64,000 nucleotides of DNA from positions 6,138,001-6,202,000 of the forward strand of contig CAUJLY010000006.1 in NCBI GenBank assembly GCA_963281155.1, given 5' to 3'. Source of the DNA: Rhabditophanes sp. KR3021. Taxonomy: Eukaryota; Nematoda; Chromadorea; Rhabditida; Alloionematidae. A program made the translations under genes and the position numbers. The notes beneath the pieces are model-generated. The model worked only from the letters and a program-made list of their open reading frames with translations, was not told where the DNA came from and made no database searches. Shown one piece after another: positions 1 to 14,100 of the stretch; positions within the stretch are counted from its first letter, which is position 1; every line of letters starts with the position of its first letter.

Positions 1-1245
1 ATTAGATTTATTCTAAAGTCGGCATTTATTAAGTTATAATATTTATCCAATAAAAAACTTAAAACTTTTCAAGAACAAAAATATGTGACTTTATATTTTT
101 CAAAGAATGCAACCATCAAATTCATTTAACAGGGAATATATGTGTATTTACATTCCGCCTGTGTCTGTGTGCCATTAATAAATTTCTCGAGACTTTGGCA
201 TTTAAAGAAGTTATATTATAACATTATATTCATATTCAAATAAATATTTTGAATTAAAAGAAGTTGTGTCCGAAAAAATAAAATAATTTGACATTTGTAA
301 ATTTTGTTTGATTTTAATATTTTTATGGTATCGGGGGTTTACTAATATTTTTTATATGCAAGAATAATTCCAGAATATATGTAGTTTCATTTTGTGTTAT
401 AGAATAAGTGTGAGTTATAAGACACATATATGAATATATCCTACTCCTGTCCCAAATGTGAATTATACAACCTTTAAAGTAAAAAAAGCAATGGCTTTAG
501 TTTGAAGCTACCATTTTTATCCTCTAGATTAAATTTTGGCCGCATTTTTGTCATCACGTGTTCCAATATTTTTGCCTTTGTATCTTTTGTTGACATTTAA
601 ATATGCTTTTTTAATCGAAAGTCATAATATATTTGCCATATTTGTTTCGTGTAATTGATGTACTTTGTCCAATCTACAATTCCAAATAATAAAATATACA
701 TAAAACTTTTTGATTTAAAATTGTTGCCAATTAAATATTTAATTTGAAGCCAGACAACTGTATCATATTTCCCTTTAATAGTATATAAAACGATCCATCG
801 TTATAAACAAATAGCCAAAATTGTTCATTTTAATTGCTAAAAATATCAATATTATAATATGTAAACTTAAACTATCCATATACTAGAAAATATCATTTTA
901 ATTTACATCTCTGTTTTTGAGTCACATTATTTTTAGACAAATTAAACAATTGGAAGCTAAATTTGCATGTAGATATTCATAATTACACCCCCTTAGTCGT
1001 TATTACACACCATCAATCAGTTTTTGCCTCATGTGTACATTACTTTAGAAAGATGCGCTAAGTTTTTAAACATTTTTAATAATTGTTGGCAGACTTTAAT
1101 TCCTCTCCTACACAATCTTAATAAACTTTTGTGCTGTATTATAATATTTTAAAGATTATATAACAACCTTCAAATACATATACCATCCTTGTAAAGCTAT
1201 ACAATTGCTTTAACTTCACAGACACACTCTATTCAGTGTGGAAAC
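1..1245. other. AT-rich intergenic, upstream of neprilysin
   Basis: No coding region could be supported here. The sequence is AT-rich with short homopolymer runs. Its last part is the presumed 5' flank of the neprilysin-like gene. An acceptor-like CTATTCAG ends at 1236, nine bases before the ATG. Confidence 0.6.
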
Positions 1246-3869
1246 ATGAATACTAACGAAAGTCAAATTCAATTGATATCTATTCAAGATGGAGCTGCGT
1301 CTGGATCTAATTCTCGAAGGTAAATAGTCACTTTTATTACATCTACTTAATATCTTATTAAGTTCATCTCCATTTAATGCTGATCCAACGATGCGAGTTT
1401 CGCCGAGAGTCTCTTACAAATCTTCTGGAGCTTTTATAAAAAAGTTTATCTGGTGGTATAAGCGAACAAAATTAGAACGAATTTTAATTTTGGCAATACT
1501 TGTTATGTCATTGGTACTCTTTTTTACATTATACATGCTAATAGTAAGTTCTGGAAACTCATCAAACCACCAGCTTACAGACTTAAATGGTAAAAGTAAT
1601 ATAACAACAACAACGCCACTTTCTATTACTAATTCAACAGCAAAGACGTCAACCACACAAATATCTCTCGATGATATTGCTAATCTTGAGACCAAAGATG
1701 GTACAATTAAAATTTGTGTTACCGCCGGATGTATTCAAGCTGCTAATGCTCTTTTGATGTCGATGAACAAGAGTGTTGATCCTTGCGAGAATTTCTTTGA
1801 ATATGCTTGTGGTCGCTGGAACAAAGAACATTCAATTCCAGATGGAATGTCTCAGTACGGTACATTTAATTTTGTTCGAGAACAAGTTCGCTCCCAATTG
1901 AAGATAATTCTTGAAAGCCCAGACCATAATGAGTCAAAGTCAGTTAATATGGTAAAGACTGTATATACTTCTTGCATGAATACAACTGAACTAGTCAATG
2001 AGAACACAAAAACCCTTCGCACTGAATTGACTAAACTAGGTGGCTGGCCACTGTTAAGAGATGGGACCTGGTCTGAGGATAACTTTGATTTGACGACTTT
2101 ACTTTCCGCAGCCAGAAATGAATTTGGAGTTGAAGTATTCTTCCAAGTCTATGTTTATGCAGATTCGAAAGATACGACTAAAAATATTTTAAATCTTGAT
2201 CAGTCATCCCTTTCTCTTGGGAGAGGATCTAGAGATTATTATCTTAATGAAACCATGTTTGCATCACATTTGGCAGCTTACAAACACTACCTCATAGACT
2301 TTGTAAATTTATTAAAAACTGATTGGAACTTGGCTTTACAACTTTCAGACATTGAAATAAGTCAAAAAGAGTTACTTGAGTTTGAAACCGAATTTGCAAG
2401 GATTATTGTACCCGAAGACCATCGCCGCAACAATACCAGAATGCATAACAAACAAACAATTCACGATCTTGATGGCTTTTTTGATGGAATTAATTGGTTA
2501 ACTTTTTTTAAGACAATTATCCCCGCTGAAGTTAATTATGACGTATCTAGTGAAACAAACATAATTGTTACTGAAATTGAATACCTTCGAAAAATGAATG
2601 AATTTTTCAAAAAGACAGAAAAAAGAATTATTGTCAATTATGTAATGTGGAGAATTGTCCAAACATACTCAAAAGTACTTGATGAAAGATTTGAAACTGT
2701 CAAACAGGAGTTGTCAAAAACAATGTCCGGTCAAGAAACAAAGCCACCTCGTTGGAAGGGATGTATAGCGACTGCTCTTGGTTATTTACCACTAGCAATA
2801 GGTTCTGTCTATGTAAGAGACCATTTTCACCCAAGTGACAAAGAAGAGGCAATGGTCATGATTTCTAATTTACAAGAATCATTTATTCAACTTGTCAAGA
2901 AAAATGATTGGGTCTCTGAAAAGACAAAAACTGTTGCTATTGATAAAGCCAATGCAATGATAAAATCTATTGGTTATCCAGATTTTATTTTGGACACGGT
3001 AAAACTTGATGCATATTACGCAGATTTAAACATTACCGAAGGAAATACTTTTGTACAAGTTTTTAAGCAAGCTACCAAATGGGGGATTAAAAAAGATTTT
3101 CTTAAATTAAAAGAACCATTTGATAAACATGAATTCGATGTTTCACCAGCTGCTGTAAATGCTTTTTACTCACCTGAAAAAAATGGAATTACTTTTCCTG
3201 CCGGTATTTTACAGCCTCCATTCTTTTCATCAAAGTTCATTAAAGCTGTCAACTATGGGGCAATTGGCGCTGTTATAGGACATGAGATTACACATGGGTA
3301 AGTAATGATCTAAAAAATGACGCTTAAACATGTTTAGATTTGATGATCAAGGCAGTCAGTATGACAAAAGTGGTAATTTAAATAATTGGTGGGATAGTGA
3401 AAGTTATGAAAACTTCAAAAAGAAAAAGGAATGCATCATCGATCAGTACAATAAATATAAAGTACCTGGAACAAATCATTCTGTTAATGGGAAATTGACT
3501 CAAGGAGAAAATATTGCTGATAATGGAGGACTCAAAGAAACCTACTTAGCTTACAAACTAAGCACCAAAAAGGATGAAAACACTGAGGCAAGGCTTCCTG
3601 GTTTACATGACTTGGACAATGATAAGATATTTTTCCTTAGTTATGCTCATGTAAGTTTCTTCGATATTCTTCAATAATTTCTTCGTTTTAAGTTTTGGTG
3701 TGGACATAAAAAAAATGCTGCAGCAGTTCAGCAAGTCTTGACAGATGAACATAGTCCTGAAATTTTTAGAGTAATTGGTGTTCTTTCAAATATGCAAGAA
3801 TTCGCAGATACTTTTAATTGTCCTTTAAATAGCGCACTCAACCCCCCAAACAAATGCTCCGTTTGGTGA
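1246..3869 (+). CDS. Neprilysin-like M13 zinc metallopeptidase
   Basis: Four exons, 1246-1319, 1363-3297, 3338-3650 and 3693-3869, join in phase to 832 aa. The product is a type II membrane ectoenzyme of the neprilysin/ECE family, which cleaves small peptides outside the cell. Visible parts are a cytoplasmic N-terminus of about 60 residues, one membrane segment near residues 64-88, a Ser/Thr-rich stalk, then the peptidase ectodomain. The zinc site HEITH is at residues 665-669. It is split from the rest of the catalytic region by an intron placed directly after the motif. The third zinc ligand is E727 in ENIADNGG. The family's C-terminal CSVW ending is present. The ATG at 1246 is preferred over 1391 because exon 1 joins in frame and has an acceptor-like CAG just upstream. 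All catalytic residues look intact. In nematodes such enzymes degrade neuropeptides. The exact orthologue among the many nep genes cannot be told. Confidence 0.95.
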
Positions 3870-4579
3870 TCATTATTTTTAAACAACTTCTTCAAAACAA
3901 CCTTTTCTCAGTACATATTTACTCCAATATCAAAACATATTAAAATGAAATGACATCACTAAAGCATTACAATATACATATAAAATATATGTGCGAACTT
4001 TTATAATGCTGATATTATAAACGACAATGAAACTTTTAAGTCATTACACTGAACTATATTACTACAAAGAATTTGAAATTAACCTTGTAGTTTTGAAAAT
4101 TTCTTCTTACAAAATAATTGTTTCAATTTTGTTAAGTATACCATATCCGTTATGTAGCACCACAAAAATTACACATTTTATATTTTTGAACATATTATGA
4201 AAGTGCAATAAACGGCACTAATGTAGATAATACAAGATATAGTTATTCGGGTTTGATAAAAACTCAAGTTAAGTTAGAATGAAATTATGATGTTATTTGT
4301 TGTTTATATACATGATCTATCCCATCATTCATCGATCATTATAGCAGAAAGATATGATATTTTTAATTAAATTTTTTATATAAACCAAATATATAATAAA
4401 AGACAAGAATATGTGAATTATGAATATCGTTTATTGCGATAAATCTATGGTGAATATAAATTGCAATTCTAAAGATTATTGAATAAAAAAGAATGGATGT
4501 AGATATAATTTATAATGACTTGGTGGTTTTCTTTGCATCAAATCCCAATTTGTACAGACAATTAGCTTGAAAATTAAAT
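3870..4579. other. Convergent 3' intergenic region
   Basis: Between the stops of two convergent genes. It holds AATAAA on the plus strand at 4207-4212 for the metallopeptidase gene and AATAAA on the minus strand (4435-4430) for the small secreted gene. No coding region was seen. Confidence 0.55.
4207..4212 (+). terminator. Poly(A) signal AATAAA, neprilysin gene
   Basis: A canonical AATAAA lies about 340 bases after the stop codon of the neprilysin-like gene. Other A-rich hexamers exist nearby, so the site used is inferred. Confidence 0.4.
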
Positions 4580-5254
4580 TTAGTTCTTAGCTTGTCTTTC
4601 AAGCCACATGTTCATGCTTTTTTCAATTGTACTTTCTTTCCTTGGGCTTTGAACATCATCATTCAGGTTAGCATTTGCTTGCTAAAGAATAATTTATTAT
4701 TAAAGAGCATCAAAAGAATCTTACTTTTTTGGCCTTGCGAATGGGAGCAACTCCTACTGGAAGCGAAACAGCTGATGCAGGCCAAGCAGCGGTTAATTTA
4801 GTTACGTCTGGCCAATTAGCAGGCATTGGTGGGACATAATTGTAGAATGGGGCAGCTGGTCTCCAAGCAGCGCCGTAAGTTGACCAAACTGGGCAACAGA
4901 AGTATGGTCCAATGTCGACGGAGTTTGTTGCATAGCAATATGATTGGGGTGGACATTGAGGCCATGGTCTCTTTGGATCGCATTCGATTGGAAGGCTTGG
5001 ACCTCCTGGACATTGGCCAACGGGTGCAACAACTACTGGAGGGGCAATTGGAACAGCGACAGGAGAGGCAATAACTCCAGCAGGGACCCCAAGAGGACCA
5101 CCAATATATTGTCGACGGACACCTCCAGCAGATTCTAAATTTTTAGTAATATATTTGAGAATAAAATAAAAAACGAACCAGTGGGAGTCGAGAAAACTCC
5201 AGCAACCATAAGGCAGGAAATAAGAGCAGATTGGTGGGAAAGCTTTGATATCAT
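4580..5254 (-). CDS. Small secreted Cys/Pro-rich nematode-type protein
   Basis: Three exons, 5254-5179, 5134-4725 and 4681-4580, join in phase to 195 aa. The N-terminus reads as a signal peptide (hydrophobic core around LISCLMVAGVFS). A Val/Pro/Ala-rich linker follows, then one cysteine-rich module with the pattern C-PGG...C-DPKRPWPQ-C...Y-C-Y...F-CC-PVW, which holds six cysteines. The C-terminal exon is charged. The module resembles small secreted proteins seen in many nematodes, though no function is known to me. All open frames previously visible here in other frames are shadows of this spliced gene. A TTTAG acceptor-like site lies 23 bases before the ATG. It is convergent with the metallopeptidase gene. 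Confidence 0.8.
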
Positions 5255-7808
5255 GATGATTTAAAAGTTTATGTAGTCTAAAATATCAGAATTAATATTT
5301 GATTAGAAGGAAATATAGAGGAATATGAAATGATGTGTTATGATAAATTTGAAATTACTTTATATATCTGTTTGGTTGGGCTGGACCGATTGACAAAAAT
5401 TGTGTAAATTCAAACCTCAAACGAACCGTGTACTCTTGGACATCTTTTTTAATTCACCTTACCAACCAAAAACAATAGAACCACCTACAAAGTTTTTATC
5501 AATGAAATTTAAGTAACTGGATAAGCGAAGTTTATTCTTGTTTAGATGGACAAAGGTAGATTAATGATTGAAGGCTTTGAAAAAATAACATTAGGCGGTT
5601 CTTGATGTTTGTCTTGAGAAAGATGCATTCTTATGGCGTGCGGTATTAGATGTTGTTATATATAAAGTAGTTGTGTATTATGAATATGTGTCTATAGGGT
5701 ATGTATATACGGCTGTTAACCATGATCAAAAAGACTTGAAGGTGAGAGACAAAAGTGTTGTAATGAGGTGCAAAATATATTCTTAACAGCACATAATACT
5801 TAAAGCCCCTATTTTTTAATGGCCAATTGACTTAATTTCACAACTTTTGCGCCCCATCAAAAGTGGAATAACTGGCTAGTTACGCAGTCCAAGGAAAACG
5901 AGAAAACTAGAAAGTCATTTTGAGTCTTGGCCAAATGGTGTTAGAATTATATTTTCGGTGCAGTTTCTAGTTTTTATCAAAATATACTCAAAACGGACTT
6001 TTGTGTTGCTTATTTGTCAACTTTAAAGGGATTATCACTCAAATGTTTTCAAGCATATGTTGATCATCAAATGTAATTGTAACGTTATCTTTAAATGTGT
6101 GAAAACCTTTTATTAATTTCTTCTTTATTACAAAAGTAAAGATTGATGGAGGGAAAATATCACAACCTGTTATCAAGTATTTGATAATGCATGTGGCATT
6201 AATAGTGTATTTTATCAGTGTACTTTATTTTGTTAAGTAAAAAAAATAATAAGTAGGCAGGATATAAACTTTTTTCTAGTCTTTGAATCGTCTTATTTTC
6301 AAATGTTACAAAATCTAGAGATCAAATTCCAAAGGAAATATATTTATATTTATGCTTATGTTAAAACTTGAATTGCTCGTAAGGAGTTTGACCCAATCTT
6401 AGGTTTTTAGAATTAATTCACGCTTTTTTGATTTAAGATAAAACAATTAATTGAAACAACAAATGTTCGACTGGCACAACCGATATCTTTTCTTTTGCAC
6501 AGATCTTCCTTCTATTAATAATCTTAAAATATAATATCAAATTGTTATGTTTATTTTTAAATCACACTAAATACAAAATTTAAACATGAGTGTATATTGA
6601 ATAGAGGATATCAGCTATCACATTATTATTTAACACGAAGTAACAACTTTTTTGCTAATAGTTGATTCTTCTTATTTTGTAGCTGATTTACATATACAGT
6701 CGCCAACTCATTCTATTGTCTGTCTTTAACACAATTTTATATTGTAAACAATAATATTTATTAAGTATTCACCTTTATTAAGTTACTCAAATTGATATAT
6801 TGTCAACAAAATGGCTAACAATTATATATATGCGGCACAAAAAGTCATAAAATCACGACTACTATCTCCCAATACATCCAAATATATTTGCATTTTCTTT
6901 CTTTATTCCCCTAGACAATATTTCTTTTCAACTTTCTTTTTACAACTATATTCCTGATATTTTTTTAAATATTTTATTCACTATACATAAACATGTACAT
7001 TAAACCAAAGTTTCAAAATCATTTTAATTATATTTTAAAATAAGAGAGACATTCACAATTGTCAACCAAATACAACATATATTTGTTATCTATTGAAAGA
7101 ATAGCAATTTTTTGATTCTACAAAATTATTGTAAATAGATATACAAATCAAAATATAAATGATTTTCATTTAAGTACATTTAAATAAAATTTACAACTAT
7201 ATATTTGATTTGAAGAAAAGAGATCAAAAATTGAGTTAATTTTTATCTGCAAGATTAAAGTATATGGAAAATGAAGTGTAAAAAGTAAAGAAACAATAAT
7301 TATAAAGTATCTTTAAATGGATAAAAGAATAATGATATTTAGAATATACATTGTTCGGAAATTATAGAATGATTGATGTCAAAATGGATAGTAAGTTTTG
7401 GTTTCTCAGAATAATAATTTGTAAAATAAAGTGATTATAAAAGATATATGTGGTTAATACGAGTTGACAATAAGGATCACTGGTCTTCGAAACTATGATG
7501 AAATAAGTTACACGAGAAATGAGTTACTTGAGTTAGAAAGGAATTATGAAAAATATTTTTTTGTTGCCATTTGCAGTATCATCTGGTAAATAACTTGCAT
7601 TCTGCTATAAGGTTTTAAAAAATGCATTTGTATTTCTTTTCAAGTGTTTTATTTTTATAAGATGCTGTATATTTTTGAATATATTATCCATAAGAAGAGA
7701 TATATGTCGGTTGGGCGAAGACTACAATTTGGGACGTGTTGTTAACAAAGCTTACACCGCTTAATATCATAAATTCCTATTTAGGAAAGTTGATAGCAAG
7801 TAATACCG
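5255..7808. other. Intergenic, 2.55 kb
   Basis: AT-rich sequence between the 5' end of the small secreted gene and the 3' end of calsyntenin, both on the minus strand. A minus-strand AATAAA at 7653-7648 is a likely calsyntenin poly(A) signal. I see no coding region or RNA gene. Confidence 0.55.
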
Positions 7809-10800
7809 TTAGACACGATATGTTCTTGTAACATTTGTTAAAGTAGAGTCATCCCATTCAAGACCCGGTCGTCCATTTGGTGCCAAAGGTAAAGCAGGCT
7901 CCATTTCCTCATCTTCGTCTTCTTCTTCACTTGCATCATCTTCTTCGCGGTAGCTGTAAATACTAAAAAGATTGGGATAAATAAGCACATTTATTTAAAA
8001 CTCTTACCTTTCACAGTCAGAACTGTTTTCGTCGTTAAATGTGATATCTTCTTGATCTTTTTCCACATCTTCGAGAGGATTGACAGTAATATTCATGCCA
8101 TCATCATCCCATTCCATTCCTGTTTCTGGTCCTCCACTTCCTTTCATATTGCGTCTTCTTCTCGGAATTGTATTATCTCTCATCTTAAGAACTCCAACAA
8201 CCAAAAGAACGAGTAAAAACCCAACACAGACAACAACAACAACTGCTACAGCACCACCGGCAATTGCTCCTTGCGCCATGTTGTATTCATGATGACCTAG
8301 AAGGGCTTTAGGTCTTGGTAAATCCATTTCCAAGATATTTTGTAGTCTGTTAGAGCCCATTTGATCATATCCTGGTTCGAAATGTTTTTCGAAATCATCG
8401 TCAATTTGAAGAACTGGAGAATCATCTGTCAAGTCGTTAAAAGCTGCGTCAAAAGGCTTTAAGGGGAGGATAGGGAGTTTGTCAAAGTCAGTTGCTTGAT
8501 TGTCATTTATAATTTCCATCGTAACAATAAATTCATTACTCAAGATCTTGCCGTCATTCATAGAACATTTAATCGAATAAATTCGTTTGTTGTATGATTC
8601 TGGTCTAGTGTTAAAGTAGTTAATCTTTTTGATAATATCAGTGTAGCCAGTAGTTTTTTCTGGTCCGTTCAATAAGATTCCATGTTTGTCATGTTCAAAA
8701 TCAATATTCATGTTAGCTATTAAAGCTGCTGGGGAGCTAAAATATTCGAGGTCGAGATCGCGAGATGGATTTAAGTGAACTTTGCACCAATCCAATTTTG
8801 TTGATTCAGTCAAATCTGTTCCGGCAATGCTGTCAACAACTGCAATTTCTATGTCAGGAAGCATAGCTACACCATTTTTCAAATCATTCTGTTTAACAGT
8901 AACCGTCGACTTTCCAGAAATAGTCAAAATGTGGGTTGAAAGTGGCGAGGTTGAAGATTGCTGGATGGTTGTTTGTTTTGGAGCAGCAGTTGAAATAACA
9001 ATATCATTATTTTCCAAAGAAGAAAGGATGGGCGACGCCTTAATTATATTTTGTTGTTCTCCTTCAAAAAGTATTTGCATGTTTGCCGGAACAAAGTGCA
9101 CTATATGACCTTCCTTACATGACATTTCCATCTCAACGGAAATGTTTCTCTTGTCGTTGGGAATATGTGTGCCTTTGTGTGAATAAATTACCCTTGCCAT
9201 TAAATCAACCACATCATCGACGGTTGAGCAATTGAGTGTAACAACACCAGCTTTTGGTGATGTTATTCTGTGTGGCAGTGGGAAAGGTTCGACACGGTCA
9301 TAGTCTAGTGATTCATCGCACTCGTGAAGACATTCGACAACTTTTTCACTTTCTGTATCACCGGGTAACAAGTACATTGATGAAAGTTCACCATTGAAGA
9401 ATTGAGTCATTTCACCAACTCTGCCATGCCAACATGCACCAACGACCATGCGCGTAGTTGATGATGTAGTTTTATGAAGAGGCCAATCATCGAGAATCTC
9501 CAAATTATTTTCGTTACTTTTGAATACTTTGCCATCAACAAACAGTGTGATATTTTCAAGGTTTTCAAATTGAATATTATATGAATGCCAATTTCCGTCG
9601 CAAACTTCGGGAAGCTTCCATCTCCATTCAGCAGATTTGAATTCATTTTTCGAACCTTTAGATTCACGTCTAAACAAGACTTCTAATTTACAGTGTCTTA
9701 TATAAACAGCAAAGTGATGTCGGTTCATTCCGGAATCGTCTGATTCGCACAAAATGTTTTGTTTTGCTTGTTGCTCTTCTTTGGTGCCTTTGTCGTGTTT
9801 CATTGAAAAAGTGAGGAAAAAACGAGTGGGAACAATATCCTTTATATCGCTTTTAGGAACAATAACGGCGTTAGTTTTTCCATCAAAAACATACTTTTCC
9901 TCTTCATTGCCGGTTATAACGGCAGCGGGATAGTTAGTTATTTGTGTCCCATCGATGCTTCCAACTTTACCATTATCACTCTTCTTAATTATTTCCTTGG
10001 CCTTTCCTTTGTCATCAAATATAGTTACCTCTTTTACAATCATTTTTGGCCGAGGAAGCAAGTTAACATTCTGTGTTTTCAAGTGACATCTTTTAATGGA
10101 ATTTTCTGGCAAAGGTTTGTTGACGTTACATTGGGAAAAGGGTGGGAATTCCAATGTAATCTTTGCCGTAACAAATGCGGCGTGACACTTTTCTTCTGTT
10201 TTTGAGCATGTAATAACGTCAGCAACCGAAGCAATAAATGACGGAGTTTTTTTATCCTTAGCAAGAACAAGACTTGGAATGTTTGTAATTTCATCGACAC
10301 AAGTACGAACTACATTCACAGTAACAAGAGTGGATTTGGACTTTCTGCCTCCGCAATCGTAGGCATTAATGGTTAAAATATGAGATTTGCGCTCATCATA
10401 ATTGAGTGGGCGACTGTTCGAAAGTACACCTTGACTATCAATTCCAAATGCTCCTGCTAGAAATTGGTTGCTTATCTCATATTTACAAATGGAATTAGCA
10501 GGATATTCACAGTCTTTGTCAGAAGCAGTTAAGCGGGCAATTTCTGTATTAACTTTACCCTCAAATACGTCATATGCAAACCAAGATTGGGTGAATTCAG
10601 GATCGTAAATATTGATTTTCTTAACCACAATTTTAACTGGTACAGGTTCGGATCTTGCCAATTCGGGTCCACATCTAACGGCTACCAAACGCAAATTAAA
10701 TTCTTTTTGACTACAAACAAGTTCGTACTTTTCCTTCAAGCTGATTTCGACATATCCCAGAGCTGACTCTACTACCTTAATTTGAAAGGGGATTTCAGAA

Positions 10801-11117
10801 GCGTTTGAACCTTTTTCGAGTAACATTTCGTAAGAGCAAATTGGTCCAGATTCGGGTACAATGCTAATCTGGGGAACCATTATTACTTTTCTTTGATTTT
10901 GGTCAATTGAACCATAATATTGTTCCGCTCCATTGGTATTAAGGACAGGAACTATAAAAAATGAATATAATTAAAAGATATTATTGAAAAGCTACTAAAA
11001 ATGAATGAATTAATAACACTACTTACTTCTTGCATGATGAGAGTGATGAGCTGCATAATTGAGAATAGTTAAATTTATTCCAATTAGAATGGAAAAGTAA
11101 AATGCTAAATTAGTCAT
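7809..11117 (-). CDS. casy-1: Calsyntenin (neuronal cadherin-like membrane protein)
   Basis: Exons 11117-11027, 10951-8008 and 7962-7809 join in phase to 1062 aa. Calsyntenins are type I synaptic membrane proteins that link vesicles to kinesin-1 and act at the cell surface. Order seen: a signal peptide in exon 1, two cadherin-type domains (about residues 45-260), a laminin-G/LNS domain (about 400-560, with the HHFAVYIRHCKLEVLF stretch), a long juxtamembrane region, a Val/Leu-rich membrane segment near 940-966, and an acidic tail. Two kinesin light chain binding motifs are present. One is MEWDDDGMNITVNP just after the membrane. The other is LEWDDSTL near the very end, coded by the small last exon with an acidic DASEEEDEDEE run. 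The large exon of 2.9 kb is unusual. An acceptor-like TTTAG lies 7 bases before the ATG. Confidence 0.95.
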
Positions 11118-14100
11118 GTTGAAACTAAATTTAACAGATATAATCCGTCAGAGCGGAAAAAGATTCGGATAGTAATTAAAGTTTAATATAAAAATAAGTC
11201 AACTTTGGAAATATATCTAAAACGCTAAATAAAATTGTTAATTTTTTAAAATTGAATCTATAATAAACAAGCGGAAGGAAATCAAATCATGTCAAATCGG
11301 AATAACATGAGACATACGTATTCAGGCAAGAAATTATCTCTCTTTAACGGATGTCAAAAGATGCACTTTCTCCAGGTGATTATCTCCTTTTCCATATAAG
11401 CACACTACTTTTGTAAAAGCTAATTCTGATAGGCTTAGCCTAGTTTTTCAACAGTGCCACTATTATCAACATACTAAATTTTAATAAAAACAAAAAATAT
11501 TTTGCCATAAAGCCATATAATTCCTTTTTTATTCCCATGTAATATGAAATTTATATTCTATATGAGAAAGAACTTATATATTTATATTTTTGTCACATTT
11601 TTAAAATGCAAATTAAAAAACTCAACGTTAAAAACATTAAAAAAAGAGCCATCTTTAGTCTTCAAAGCATATTTTTTGCAATATATGATTAAAGTTAAAT
11701 TGATAAACACCACTAAGAATCATAACAAGTTTTTGTAATAATGGTTATATACTTAAATAAAGTCAGACCTTTTGCTCCAAAAAAATTATTGTTTTGCCCA
11801 TCAGAAATATTCATTAAAGTACATTATTGAGAGTTAAACCTTCAATTTATTAAGAAAGAAAAGCTGGATTTAAAAGCTTTTTACTTAAGAATACTATATT
11901 AATAGTAATCAAATGAATTGCAATTTTATCTTAATCGGATACATTCATTTAATAATGTAATGGCAACAAATGTTAATTATGTGAAAAACGTTTACTTTTA
12001 TTAGGAATATACAAAGAAGTGACTGTGACGCATTATGGCAAAATAAAACTAAAAATATATTTATTTGTCTTGTAGACAAAGTTTTGACAGTCAAGTATAA
12101 CTTTTTAATTACAGACATATCGTTTTAGAAATATGTTGGATATGAGCATATATTTTCCATCATATACATCATTAAATATATAAAAAAATATTATGCTACT
12201 TTGTTTTTATAATATTACGTTTAAATGTAATAATCTCACATGGGGTAACAAATTATTTAATAGTTTGTACTTAATTTATATTGATAAGAATGTTATAGTC
12301 CTTAGAGGTGTCATAGTTACGGTAGTGATGGAACTGCATATTCTCGGAACTTCAAATAACTGCACTGTAGTGTTTTGTGTGTACTAAACCGTAAAAAAAT
12401 TGATGAGGAATTAATGAACTATAGATAAAATGTTTCCTCTGGACTTTTAGATTAACTTCAAAACTACATATTATATAGTGGAGAATACAAACAAAAATTA
12501 TAATAGATTGTTTTCCTACTATTTTAACTACTCACACTTTTTTTACTTTACGCCACCACGAATGCATATAGACAATATGTTTGATGTGTCAAACAATCAC
12601 TGGCATAAATGATTATCTAAAACAGCCGTGTATAACATCTAAAATGATTTAGTTCCTCAAATTAAATAGACAGATAAATGAATATTAGTAATCTTAACAA
12701 AACATACACACATATATAAACATATTTAAAACCTCAATTATATTTTGATAAAGGCGGATTGGAGAAAGAATAAAGCTGGATTAAGAAAGTGTATTTTTAA
12801 ATTTTAGGAAAACATTGGCATCCATGAAAAATTAACATATCTCAATAACAACTAACCAAAAAATACACCTTTAATAAAATAATAAAATTCTTGCTTTGCT
12901 TACAAGTGGTGTTTATCGAAAATAAAGATATGTTATACATATATTGTATACTGAAAGGCAATATACATACTTGTGTGAGAAAGAAGCCAAGCACCTCAGT
13001 GATGTTTTCCATATAGGGCAGTCTGTAGAAGTAGTAAATAAAGTGTTATGAATACAAAGATAACTATCTGGCAGGCCCAATTTTAATGCCAGACCTTACC
13101 AAGGAGAAGTCGGAGAGAAACAGAATGCCATACTTTTCCGCATCAAGACAAATTGCCTATTCATATATAAGTGAACACAATAATACTAGTAATAAATGGC
13201 AAAAGTTTAGACCACAAGATATATGAGTGCTAGTATCAGCGTGTATGTTCTTTTGCGCCGACTATTACCACAGCTACTCTACCCCTGTAAGCTTTGTCAG
13301 CTTTTGCCAATCCTAAAAATGCCATATATTCTTCCCTTCCTTCCCCATTTTCTCTTACTAAAGATAAAATGGCTCAAACTTGAAGGGACTTTTATACACG
13401 CTCCAAAATAACCATCAATAACAAAATGAATGTTTGAGGATGAAAGTCCTGGCACTCTTATAATGTGAGCACTCAGTTGCTTCAAAATCAAGCTACTTAG
13501 TTTCTTACATTTTAAAACTATTTTCATAAATATATACAACCACATAGATGTGCCAGCTTTTTAAAGGCAGTATGCCGACTTCTCTTTTTCTATATAAATA
13601 TATTTTTAGGCATGTTGTCATAATATAAGAAGCAAAAAGGAAAGCTTACCCAATGTAATAAACCAAAATCAACAACCAAGATATCTTCTAAAAAGCAGTG
13701 TGCCGTTTGAAGCATTACTTGTTTTTTATTTATCTTTAACCTGCCAATAAAAACTACATACTTAAAAGATTGCAACAGACGTTTACAAATTATTGAAATT
13801 ACAGGAGGGAATATATATTTTAATATTCGTAAAAAGGTATACTTTCAATTTGAATATATTTTTAGTCTTTTTCTAAGAAAAATGCAGTAATAGATGGCTA
13901 TATTAACTTTCCAATGAAGTAAAATAATATAAAACTTGATTAACCATTACAAAATATGAACTTCCGCATTTTCTTTAAATTTATCTTTACTCAAAGACAA
14001 CTTTTTTACACATTCAGATAATTTGAAAGTAAAAAATAAACAAAATTGACTTACGTTTGATATCACAAAACAACAAAGCCTAGCACAGTAAATTAATTTT

